From the NCBI GenBank assembly GCA_051418075.1, contig JBPRGG010000054.1, positions 1 to 8,823 on the forward strand: a stretch of 8,823 bases of DNA. The letters are read 5' to 3'. Both the position numbers and the translations under genes were made by a program. Origin of the DNA: JBPRGG01 sp051418075. GTDB taxonomy: Bacteria; Bacteroidota; Bacteroidia; Cytophagales; Cyclobacteriaceae. The notes under the pieces were generated by a model that saw nothing but the letters and a program-made list of their open reading frames with translations, was not told the DNA's origin and made no database searches. The number at the start of each line of letters is the position of its first letter. Position 1 is the first letter of the stretch. This document shows positions 1 to 5,887 of this stretch, in pieces.

Positions 1-2
1 CG

Positions 3-77
3 AATAACTCACCACGGCATTGGTTTTATTTGAATGATTTGGAAGGTCTTATTAACAAAAAACCCTCTAAATCATAA
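3..77 (+). other. Short open stretch at the left edge, possible 3' end of a gene
   Basis: From base 3 a rightward frame is open to a TAA at 75-77 and would encode a C-terminal tail ending in NKKPSKS. It runs into the left arm of the terminator hairpin at 61-90. The hairpin could then serve as a bidirectional terminator for a rightward gene entering from outside the window. About 24 codons are too few to recognise a family, and an open frame this short can arise by chance. The rest of positions 1-57 shows nothing else I can name. Confidence 0.2.
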
Positions 78-92
78 GATTTAGAGGGTTTT
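55..92 (-). terminator. Rho-independent terminator of the bTHX/CYTH/tRNA-Pro group
   Basis: A perfect inverted repeat pairs 61-73 with 78-90 around a four-base loop (74-77), giving a 13-bp stem. Read leftward it is followed by a run of six U (complement of the A run 57-62, partly overlapping the stem base). This is a textbook intrinsic terminator just downstream of tRNA-Pro. Read rightward the stem is followed only by a few T, so it may also stop transcription arriving from the left, but more weakly. Confidence 0.9.
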
Positions 93-115
93 GCCGACAT
101 TTGACTCTGTCTATG

Positions 116-189
116 TCGGGGTGAGAGGATTCGAACCTCCGGCCTCGTCGTCCCGAACGACGCGCGCTACCGGGCTGCGCTACACCCCG
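116..189 (-). tRNA. tRNA-Pro, anticodon CGG
   Basis: The leftward strand folds into a complete cloverleaf. The acceptor stem CGGGGTG pairs with CACCCCG and the discriminator base is A (base 116). The D-arm GCGC...GCGC contains AGCCCGGTA. The anticodon stem CGTCG/CGACG encloses the loop TTCGGGA, which puts CGG at 34-36 and so reads proline codon CCG. The T-arm GGAGG-TTCGAAT-CCTCT closes with one G-U pair. The next bases are not CCA, so CCA must be added after transcription. The gene starts 18 bp after the stop of the CYTH gene and is followed by a strong terminator, with no obvious promoter of its own in the gap. It may therefore be released by processing of a longer transcript. Confidence 0.97.
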
Positions 190-207
190 AATTATTGATA
201 TAATGAT

Positions 208-675
208 CTAATCCGGCTTTCCGGATATAGCCAGATTATTGTTCTTATACTGCTTGTCATAAGTGACTTCCTGCCCAAACCAATCAGGAACCTTGAATGA
301 TTTACTTTCCTGCTCTGATTCAAATTCTACTTCAGCCATCTTCAAACCATTCAGTTCCTCTTCAAAGTCATCATATTCTATGGTCTTTCCCTGGTAAGGG
401 ATATAATACCGGGTTTTAATAACCCTTTTTCCTTCAGTAAGTGGCCATAAAGCTTCAAATTGTTGTCGGCTTAACTCAATTTCCACTTCTTTCCGGCTTA
501 ATTGCCCCGGACTTTTTACCGTTTCATAAAACTGGTCTCCCAGTTGCCTGACCCGAACTAAGTTGCCCGACTCATCTACAACCACATATCCCTGACGGAT
601 CTTCTTGCCATTTTCAAGCTTTACCGATGCAGGTATCTGTTGTATTAGGAACTTTCTTTCAATTTCCTGGGGCAT
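208..675 (-). CDS. CYTH domain protein (triphosphate tunnel metalloenzyme / class IV adenylate cyclase-like)
   Basis: This 155-residue protein is essentially a single CYTH domain, the usual length for small bacterial members. Visible landmarks of the tunnel fold are the N-terminal EIERKFL (residues 4-10), RVR (41-43), a lysine in VKSPG (K54), alternating acids EVEIE (63-67), KTRYYI with K87 and R89, EYDDFE (100-105, E100 and D102), and AEVEFE (114-119). Alternating acidic residues bind divalent metal, and the basic residues hold the triphosphate. Family members act as inorganic triphosphatases, thiamine triphosphatases or adenylate cyclases; the exact substrate cannot be read from sequence. 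It is probably cytosolic, as no signal peptide or membrane segment is visible. It lies 31 bp downstream of the bTHX gene on the same strand and 18 bp before tRNA-Pro, so the three are probably co-transcribed. No Shine-Dalgarno is evident, as is common in Bacteroidota. The last codons form a small ATCCGG/CCGGAT hairpin (211-226). Confidence 0.9.
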   Translation of the reverse strand: MPQEIERKFLIQQIPASVKLENGKKIRQGYVVVDESGNLVRVRQLGDQFYETVKSPGQLSRKEVEIELSRQQFEALWPLTEGKRVIKTRYYIPYQGKTIEYDDFEEELNGLKMAEVEFESEQESKSFKVPDWFGQEVTYDKQYKNNNLAISGKPD

Positions 676-706
676 AATAATTCAAGTCTGATTATCAGAA
701 CATTTG

Positions 707-835
707 CTATTTACCTTGCTTCTGTGCTTTTTTGCCTTCTGTTTCTGTATATTTATCCTTCTTTCTGGGCCTGTTTACCCCAAAGGTTCCTTTAGCTATT
801 TTCCCTTTTTTGGTTTTTTTATCTCCTTTTCCCAT
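707..835 (-). CDS. 30S ribosomal protein bTHX (THX/S31)
   Basis: This is a 42-codon gene, ATG at 833-835 and TAG at 707-709. The product begins MGKGDKKTKKGKIAKGTFG and continues VNRPRKKDKY, then a lysine/glutamine-rich tail. The MGKGDxKTxxGKI start, the GT(F/Y)G turn and the RPRKK stretch are the signature of the very small, highly basic bTHX protein. THX sits in a cavity of 16S rRNA in the head of the 30S subunit and stabilises it; it was first described in Thermus and is widespread in Bacteroidota. Lys plus Arg make up about 40% of the residues, as expected for an rRNA-binding peptide. It is the first gene of the leftward group bTHX-CYTH-tRNA-Pro. A TATTTTTG box (857-864) lies about 20 bases upstream of the start and may be its promoter. 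Confidence 0.88.
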   Translation of the reverse strand: MGKGDKKTKKGKIAKGTFGVNRPRKKDKYTETEGKKAQKQGK

Positions 836-856
836 AAGAGTATCATTTAAACCCGG

Positions 857-887
857 CAAAAATAAATGAATTAACTAAAATTCTGAA
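857..887 (-). promoter_or_regulatory. Putative Bacteroidota-type promoter for bTHX
   Basis: On the leftward strand TATTTTTG (864-857) matches the -7 consensus TAnnTTTG in full. A partial -33 element (TTC instead of TTG, 885-887) lies 20 bases upstream. This would give a short 5' leader before the ATG at 835. The match is by eye only, in AT-rich DNA where chance hits are easy. Confidence 0.4.
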
Positions 888-909
888 ATGTTTTCATTTA
901 CTTTTCATT

Positions 910-937
910 TTGATAAACCTTCTCAGTATTCAATTTG
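910..937 (+). promoter_or_regulatory. Weak candidate promoter for the 968-1429 gene
   Basis: TTG at 910-912 and TCAATTTG at 930-937 (seven of eight to TAnnTTTG) are 17 bases apart, slightly short of the usual 18-20. This would place transcription start about 24 bases before the ATG at 968. It is low confidence, and no better candidate is visible between 836 and 967. Confidence 0.25.
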
Positions 938-967
938 TTGAAATTCAGCAAAATAAAAACTAGTTTT

Positions 968-1429
968 ATGGCAAAACCAACACCAGAATTGATTCAGGCC
1001 CTTAGAAATGCGGCTATTAAGATCAGAAAAGGTGCTCCCTACCAATGGGGGCATATGGGAAGTTGTAACTGCGGTCACCTGGCTCAGGAAATTACCCATC
1101 TCACTCAAAGTGATATCCATAAATATGCGCTGAGAAGATATGGCGACTGGTCCGAACAAACTGATGAATATTGTCCTACCAGTGGATATCCCTTAGATCA
1201 TATCATCAGTGAAATGCTTAAAATTGGCTTGGACAGGGATGACCTGAAGCACCTGGAAAGATTGTCTGACCCGGAAATCCTCAGGCAACTACCTGCTGAT
1301 AAAAGACACCTTAAATATAATTACAAGGCTGATGTAGTTACTTATATGGAAATTTGGGCAGATTTACTGGAGGCCAAACTATTTCTGCAAAAAAACCTTC
1401 ATTTGTTAAATGAAAAGAAAGTTTATTAG
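968..1429 (+). CDS. Conserved hypothetical protein with WGHMGSCNCGH motif
   Basis: The product is 153 residues from ATG 968. An upstream in-frame TTG at 935 would add 11 residues (LKFSKIKTSF type), but the ATG start followed by AKPTPELIQAL fits the form I associate with this family in Bacteroidota. I know of no assigned function. The most striking part is WGHMGSCNCGHLAQ (27-40), with C33, C35 and H37 close together and H29 nearby; further along are YGDWSEQ (58-64) and YCPTSGYPLD (68-77) with C69. Clustered Cys/His could bind a metal or be redox-active; this is inference. The C-terminal half is mostly charged helix. No signal peptide or membrane segment is present, so it is probably cytosolic. 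It diverges from the bTHX gene and is followed after 141 bp by the MORN gene, probably a separate unit. Confidence 0.8.
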   Translation: MAKPTPELIQALRNAAIKIRKGAPYQWGHMGSCNCGHLAQEITHLTQSDIHKYALRRYGDWSEQTDEYCPTSGYPLDHIISEMLKIGLDRDDLKHLERLSDPEILRQLPADKRHLKYNYKADVVTYMEIWADLLEAKLFLQKNLHLLNEKKVY

Positions 1430-1506
1430 CGACATGTTATTTACTGGTACAGAGCTGCTTGTTTTGAGATAATTTTTTAGTTTTGATACACGACATCTTT
1501 AGTCTT

Positions 1507-1537
1507 TTGATATCTATATATATTAAATTTATTTTAG
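1507..1537 (+). promoter_or_regulatory. Putative promoter for the MORN-repeat gene
   Basis: TTG at 1507-1509 and TATTTTAG at 1530-1537 (seven of eight to TAnnTTTG) are separated by 20 bases, within the Bacteroidota sigma factor spacing. The box is about 30 bases before the ATG at 1571, in an AT-rich intergenic stretch without other structure. This is a match by eye only. Confidence 0.4.
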
Positions 1538-1570
1538 GTATAATAATTGATGTCAGTTAACTAAAAAATT

Positions 1571-2254
1571 ATGAATATAATGATGAATTATTTTGTAGCA
1601 CTTTTAGTATTCAATGGGTGGCTGTTGTCTGCTCATTTTAATGATGATGATTGTAAAGTCTTAATTCCCGAAATATCAGGAACTTATGAAGGTGACTGCC
1701 GCCGTGGCCTGGCCCATGGAGATGGTAAATCACAGGGTACAGATTCCTATGAGGGAGAGTTTAAAAAAGGTCTTCCGGATGGTTATGGAAAATATACCTG
1801 GAGTGATGGTCACTATTATGAAGGGGAATGGAAAAAAGGCGAAAAGGAAGGGGAAGGAAAATTAGTTTACATGAGAACCGGAAAAGAAGATAGCGTTGTA
1901 ACCGGGTTTTGGGAAGAGGATAAATATACTGGTCAATATGAGGATCCGTATAAGATTTTAAGTAAGAGTACTGAAATCCAGCGGGTTGTGGTAAGAAAAT
2001 TGGCTGCCACCCCCAAAGAGATAAATGTTCGTTTCAATCGTGGTACTCAACGCTTAATCCTTGAAGGAGGTAATCCTGCCAATCAAACCGGCTCAGGTTG
2101 GATCAATATCGATTTTCCTTTTAAGGGGTTGGTGGAAACCCAGGTTAGCACTACCCAGGGTACCGGTGTAGGAACCCGGACTGTTAAAATGGAATTTGAA
2201 ATTTATGAAGAGGGGCAGTGGGAGATTCAGGTAGCTATAAATCCTGATATATAG
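1571..2254 (+). CDS. Exported MORN-repeat protein with unknown C-terminal domain
   Basis: The product is 227 residues. The N-terminus (NYFVALLVFNGWLLSAHF, about residues 6-23) is hydrophobic after a short start and looks like a signal peptide, although Met4 or Met5 could also be the true start. Residues 39-96 hold three MORN repeats: YEGDCRRGLAHGDG (39-52), YEGEFKKGLPDGYG (60-73) and YEGEWKKGEKEGEG (83-96). A decayed fourth repeat follows at about 109-121 (VVTGFWEEDKYTG). The C-terminal ~95 residues (from STEIQRVVV) alternate hydrophobic and polar residues and look beta-rich; I do not recognise a family. MORN repeats form elongated beta-hairpin surfaces and mediate protein or lipid contacts, so a periplasmic or envelope role is the natural inference, with no enzymatic residues visible. 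The gene ends 3 bp before the convergent end of queE. Confidence 0.8.
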   Translation: MNIMMNYFVALLVFNGWLLSAHFNDDDCKVLIPEISGTYEGDCRRGLAHGDGKSQGTDSYEGEFKKGLPDGYGKYTWSDGHYYEGEWKKGEKEGEGKLVYMRTGKEDSVVTGFWEEDKYTGQYEDPYKILSKSTEIQRVVVRKLAATPKEINVRFNRGTQRLILEGGNPANQTGSGWINIDFPFKGLVETQVSTTQGTGVGTRTVKMEFEIYEEGQWEIQVAINPDI

Positions 2255-2257
2255 CAT

Positions 2258-2878
2258 TTAAGGAATATCCATATACTTGTGAATTTGTAGGGAAATATTC
2301 CATTCAGGATGTTTCTTTACAAATTCTATTATTTTAGGGGTAATGGTGTCCGCTTTGCTCCATTCCGGTTGTAAATATAATTTACATTCTTTATTCACTT
2401 TTTCCTGAAAGGTGGTGGCCCATTCGAAATCATGCTGGTTATATATCACTACTTTAAGTTCATGGGCTTGGTGGTAGATTTCAGGCACAGGAGGTTTGAA
2501 TTTTTTAGGAGAAAAGCAGATCCAGTCCCAATTTCCTGTTAGGGGGTGAGCCCCTGAAGTTTCAATATGGGTTTTGAACTGGTGTTGTTTCAGGTTTGAT
2601 GTCAATTCAACCAGGTCGTGCATCAGTGGTTCCCCCCCTGTAATGACTACTATGGGGGCGGGAAATTCACGGGCTTGACTTACGATCTGATCAACTGTGA
2701 GCCGGGGAAATCGATCCTCCTGCCAAGAATCTTTGACATCACACCAGTGACAACCTACATCACATCCTCCCAGACGAATAAAATAAGCCGCCTTTCCCTG
2801 GTGAAATCCTTCTCCCTGAATGGTGTAAAAAGCCTCCATCAGGGGCAACGTATGTCCTTCGGTTTTTTTTTCCAACAT
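2258..2878 (-). CDS. queE: 7-carboxy-7-deazaguanine synthase (radical SAM, QueE)
   Basis: QueE converts 6-carboxy-5,6,7,8-tetrahydropterin to 7-carboxy-7-deazaguanine, the ring-contraction step towards preQ0 and queuosine in tRNA. It is a radical SAM enzyme. The 206-residue product shows FYTIQGEGFHQGKAAYFIRL (17-36), the 4Fe-4S ligands C39-x3-C43-x2-C46 in GCDVGCHWCD, TGGEPL (80-85) for SAM binding, and the family end QIHKYMDIP. The CxxxCxxC spacing, short length and GCHWCD wording fit the QueE group. ATG 2876-2878 directly follows the folD stop codon (TAAATG), which suggests translational coupling. Codons 3-6 contain a run of nine A (2863-2871 region), and Met14 lies downstream of it as a possible backup start. 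No other queuosine gene is in the window. It is the last gene of the lepA-folD-queE cluster, and no terminator is visible before the convergent MORN gene. Confidence 0.95.
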   Translation of the reverse strand: MLEKKTEGHTLPLMEAFYTIQGEGFHQGKAAYFIRLGGCDVGCHWCDVKDSWQEDRFPRLTVDQIVSQAREFPAPIVVITGGEPLMHDLVELTSNLKQHQFKTHIETSGAHPLTGNWDWICFSPKKFKPPVPEIYHQAHELKVVIYNQHDFEWATTFQEKVNKECKLYLQPEWSKADTITPKIIEFVKKHPEWNISLQIHKYMDIP

Positions 2879-3760
2879 TTAACTGTAAATCGACTTCTCG
2901 GCAGCTAATAAGGTGTTCCACAACAATGAGGCCCTGGTTAATGGGCCCACACCACCCGGTACCGGGGTTATATAGCTGCATTTAGGGGCCACAGCATCAA
3001 AATCAACATCTCCTTTTAAAGCAAATCCACTTTTTTTAGTCGAATCAACCACCCTGGTGGTTCCTACATCAATCACTACGGTACCTTCTTTTACCATATC
3101 CTCCTTGATAAAACCCGGTTTACCCATGGCAGCAATAATAATATCTGCTTCCAGGGTGTGTCTTTTGATATTTTGGGTTTTGCTATGACACAAGGTTACA
3201 GTACAATTGCCCGGATAGGCTTTTCGGGCCATTAAAATGCTCATGGGTGAACCTACGATCTCACTTCGGCCTAAAACTACACAATGTTTTCCGGCTGTTT
3301 CTATTTCATACTTCTCCATCAGCATTAATATACCGTTGGGGGTGGCTGAAATAAAACAGGGTAAATTTTTCAACAATCGGCCGGCATTTAAAGGGTGAAA
3401 ACCATCCACATCTTTTTTATGATCTATGGCGGCTATCACTTTTTGACCTGAAATATGATCAGGCAAGGGTAACTGAACAATAAAGCCATCAATGTCAGGG
3501 TCATCATTCAGCCCTTCAATTTTTTTCAGCAAGAAGGATTCGGAAATATCATCATCATATTTCAACAAGGTGGATTGAAAACCCACCAACTCACAATCCC
3601 GCACCTTATGGTTTACATAGGTCTGACTGGCCGGATCATTACCTACCAGAATAGCAGCTAAATGAGGTGTTTTATGTCCTTCTGCTTTAATTTCCTGTAC
3701 TCTCTCTTCAATTTCCTGTCTTATTTCAGCAGCAACTTTTTTACCATCTAAGATTTGCAT
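2879..3760 (-). CDS. folD: Bifunctional methylenetetrahydrofolate dehydrogenase / methenyltetrahydrofolate cyclohydrolase (FolD)
   Basis: FolD interconverts 5,10-methylene-, 5,10-methenyl- and 10-formyl-tetrahydrofolate in the cytosol, supplying one-carbon units for purines and for formylating initiator Met-tRNA. The product is 293 residues, the normal length. The N-terminal catalytic domain has YVNHK (48-52) with the catalytic Lys52 and Tyr48, the substrate motif IDGFIVQLPLP (90-100) and KDVDGFHP (116-123). The Rossmann domain has VVLGRSEIVGSP for NADP, DVGTTR, and the signature PGGVGPLTRASLL near the C-terminus. Everything needed for both activities appears present. The gene lies 29 bp downstream of lepA, and its stop abuts the queE start, so it sits in the middle of a three-gene leftward unit. 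No Shine-Dalgarno is evident before the ATG. Confidence 0.97.
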   Translation of the reverse strand: MQILDGKKVAAEIRQEIEERVQEIKAEGHKTPHLAAILVGNDPASQTYVNHKVRDCELVGFQSTLLKYDDDISESFLLKKIEGLNDDPDIDGFIVQLPLPDHISGQKVIAAIDHKKDVDGFHPLNAGRLLKNLPCFISATPNGILMLMEKYEIETAGKHCVVLGRSEIVGSPMSILMARKAYPGNCTVTLCHSKTQNIKRHTLEADIIIAAMGKPGFIKEDMVKEGTVVIDVGTTRVVDSTKKSGFALKGDVDFDAVAPKCSYITPVPGGVGPLTRASLLWNTLLAAEKSIYS

Positions 3761-3789
3761 GGGTCAATAATTATTTCAAATAAAGTAAA

Positions 3790-5577
3790 TTATTCAAGTT
3801 TCAGCACAGCCATAAAAGCCTCCTGCGGAATCTCTACATTGCCTACCTGCCTCATGCGTTTTTTACCTTTCTTTTGTTTCTCCAACAATTTTCTTTTTCG
3901 GGTGATATCACCACCATAACATTTGGCCAAAACGTTTTTCCGCATCGCTTTCACTGTTTCACGAGCAATGACTTTGGTGCCTATTGCTGCTTGAATGGCT
4001 ATTTCAAACATTTGGCGGGGCAAAAGTTCCCTTAGTTTTTCGCATAATCGTTTTCCCCATTCATAGGCTTTTTCCCGGTGTACAATGGCAGAGAGGGCAT
4101 CTACTTTTTCTCCATTAAGCATAATATCCAGCTTGACCATGTTGGAGGAACGATACCCTATCAATTCATAATCCAGGGAAGCATATCCTCGTGAAATGGT
4201 TTTCAATTTATCAAAAAAATCAAAAACTATTTCTGATAATGGCAGTTCAAAACTCAGTTCCACCCGTTCAGCTGTCAGGTAAACCTGATTTTTTATCACC
4301 CCACGTTTGTCCATACACAGGTTAATGATATTACCAATAAATTCTGATTTGGTAATGATCTGAGCCTTGATGAATGGCTCTTCAATATGGGATATGGTAT
4401 TTGGCTCAGGCATTTCGGATGGAGCACTGACCATGGTGATCTCTCCATCAGTTTTTACGGCATGAAACCTTACAGATGGCACAGTGGTGATCACTGTCAT
4501 ATCAAATTCGCGTTCCAGCCTTTCCTGCACAATTTCCATATGCAACATGCCTAAAAATCCACAACGAAAACCAAACCCAAGGGCGGCTGAGGTTTCAGGT
4601 TCCCACACCAAAGAAGCATCATTCAACTGCAATTTTTCCATGGAGGCCCTGAGTTCTTCAAAATCAGCGGTTTCTACCGGGTAAATTCCGGCAAATACCA
4701 TAGGTTTCACATTTTCAAAACCTTTTACTGTGCTTGGGCAGGGTCTTTCTACGTGGGTGATGGTGTCTCCCACCTTTACCTCTTTGGCTTCTTTAATACC
4801 AGAGATCAGGTATCCTACATTTCCCGCACCAATGGCTTGCTTAGGGTCCTGTTTTAATTTCAGGATGCCTATTTCCTCGGCATCATAAGTTCGACCCGTA
4901 TTGACAAATTTAACTTTATCTCCTTTTTTTATGGTCCCGTTGAATATTCGGAAAATTACTTCAACCCCTCTATAGGAGTTATAAACAGAATCAAAGATCA
5001 TGGCTTGTAAAGGTGCTTCCGGATCTCCGGTGGGGGAGGGAATCCTTTCCACAATGGCATTAAGAATTTCTTCAATTCCCCTGCCTTCTTTGGCGCTGGC
5101 CAGGATAATATGTTCCCGTTCTATACCCAGCAAGTCTACAATTTCATCTTTTACTTCTTCAATCTGGGCTCCGGGCAGGTCAATTTTATTGAGTACCGGG
5201 ATGATTTCCAATTCATGCTCCAGGGCCAGGTACAGATTTGAAATCGTTTGAGCTTCGATTCCCTGGGAAGCATCAACAATCAGCAAGGCTCCTTCACAGG
5301 CTGCTATTGAGCGAGACACCTCATAGGAAAAATCAACATGACCTGGTGTATCAATTAAATTAAGCGTATAATCCTCTCCCTGGTATGGGTAATTCATTTG
5401 AATAGCGTGGCTTTTGATAGTAATACCACGTTCCCTTTCCAAATCCATGCTATCTAAGAGCTGGGCCATCATCTCTCTGTCTGAAACCGTATGGGTGAAT
5501 TCCAGCAAACGATCAGCCAGCGTGCTTTTACCATGATCAATATGGGCTATAATACAGAAGTTTCTAAAGTTTTTCAT
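3790..5577 (-). CDS. lepA: Elongation factor 4 (LepA), translational GTPase
   Basis: The 595-residue product has the normal length for EF4. G-domain motifs are all canonical: G1 AHIDHGKS (11-18), G2 RGIT (50-53), G3 DTPGH (76-80) with the catalytic His80, G4 NKID (130-133) and G5 SAK (161-163). LRASMEKLQLNDASL and the GFRCGFLGMLHMEIVQERL segment mark domains III/V. The end carries the EF4-specific C-terminal domain with KCYGGDITRKRKLLEKQKKGKKRM (split here as KCYGGDITRKRK then LLEKQKKGKKRM), MRQVGNVEIPQEAF and AVLKLE. EF4 binds the ribosome and affects stalled or mis-translocated complexes and subunit biogenesis; it is often membrane-associated under normal growth. It is the first gene of the lepA-folD-queE cluster and diverges from the EF-G2-like gene across 310 bp. 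The intact G3 and G4 motifs contrast with those of that neighbour. Confidence 0.98.
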   Translation of the reverse strand: MKNFRNFCIIAHIDHGKSTLADRLLEFTHTVSDREMMAQLLDSMDLERERGITIKSHAIQMNYPYQGEDYTLNLIDTPGHVDFSYEVSRSIAACEGALLIVDASQGIEAQTISNLYLALEHELEIIPVLNKIDLPGAQIEEVKDEIVDLLGIEREHIILASAKEGRGIEEILNAIVERIPSPTGDPEAPLQAMIFDSVYNSYRGVEVIFRIFNGTIKKGDKVKFVNTGRTYDAEEIGILKLKQDPKQAIGAGNVGYLISGIKEAKEVKVGDTITHVERPCPSTVKGFENVKPMVFAGIYPVETADFEELRASMEKLQLNDASLVWEPETSAALGFGFRCGFLGMLHMEIVQERLEREFDMTVITTVPSVRFHAVKTDGEITMVSAPSEMPEPNTISHIEEPFIKAQIITKSEFIGNIINLCMDKRGVIKNQVYLTAERVELSFELPLSEIVFDFFDKLKTISRGYASLDYELIGYRSSNMVKLDIMLNGEKVDALSAIVHREKAYEWGKRLCEKLRELLPRQMFEIAIQAAIGTKVIARETVKAMRKNVLAKCYGGDITRKRKLLEKQKKGKKRMRQVGNVEIPQEAFMAVLKLE

Positions 5578-5593
5578 AAAGTAAAATGAAGGG

Positions 5594-5624
5594 CAAAATT
5601 AGCCAAATATCTAAATTTTATTAA
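5594..5624 (-). promoter_or_regulatory. Putative promoter for lepA-folD-queE
   Basis: Leftward TAATTTTG (5601-5594) matches TAnnTTTG completely, with TTA (one mismatch to TTG) 20 bases upstream at 5622-5624. It lies about 17 bases before the lepA start codon, implying a very short leader. Match by eye only. Confidence 0.45.
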
Positions 5625-5799
5625 ATATTCCAGTTATTATTCTTGAACAGGAATTAAAGCCTGGTCTTAATAATCAAACGGATTGTTTAGATTTTTGATA
5701 TGATAGCCACCATAATAATGAAATAGGAAAAAAGCATTGGGTTTCACTGGTTTATTTTGGAAATCTTATAAATAAGGATGCTGAAAATTATGGCATTTT

Positions 5800-5830
5800 T
5801 TGTAGAGTTGCGTAAAATTTATTATTTATG
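5800..5830 (+). promoter_or_regulatory. Putative promoter for the EF-G2-like gene
   Basis: TTG at 5800-5802 and TATTTATG at 5823-5830 (seven of eight to TAnnTTTG) are 20 bases apart. Transcription would start about 50 bases before the ATG at 5888, leaving an A/T-rich leader without a Shine-Dalgarno. Match by eye only. Confidence 0.4.
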
Positions 5831-5887
5831 CTTAATTGAATTCGCTACAATTAAATTATAATTTTTTCATCCCAAATAGAATATTCT

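Larger units (their letters stand above)
5578..5887. other. 310-bp divergent intergenic region between lepA and the EF-G2-like gene
   Basis: The region is strongly AT-rich. I see one promoter-like pair for each direction (listed separately) and no convincing small gene, tRNA or riboswitch. A short repeat at 5778-5781/5793-5796 followed by T looks faintly terminator-like but has only four base pairs. The middle part, about 5640-5790, holds nothing I can name. Confidence 0.6.

Noticed and set aside
211..226. ATCCGG/CCGGAT hairpin at the end of the CYTH gene as a terminator
   Set aside because: The six-base stem is not followed by a U run in either direction, and the tRNA with its own terminator lies directly downstream.
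935..967. Upstream TTG start that would lengthen the 968-1429 gene by 11 residues
   Set aside because: The ATG at 968 gives the N-terminus expected for the family, and the extension would overlap the candidate promoter; a TTG start here has no support.
923..1159. Leftward frame of 78 codons opposite the conserved hypothetical gene
   Set aside because: It is fully antisense to the start of a gene with recognisable motifs and has no features of its own.
2855..2900. PreQ1 or other riboswitch before queE
   Set aside because: The queE start directly follows the folD stop, so there is no leader to hold one.
2618..2908. Rightward frame of 96 codons opposite queE
   Set aside because: It is antisense to the N-terminal half of QueE, including the CxxxCxxC motif, and has no recognisable content.
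4484..5251. Two rightward frames (66 and 83 codons) opposite lepA
   Set aside because: They are serine-rich antisense shadows of a canonical, fully conserved LepA.
5778..5801. Terminator-like ATGC...GCAT followed by six T in the lepA/EF-G2 gap
   Set aside because: The stem is only four base pairs with an 11-base loop, and no rightward gene ends upstream that would need it.
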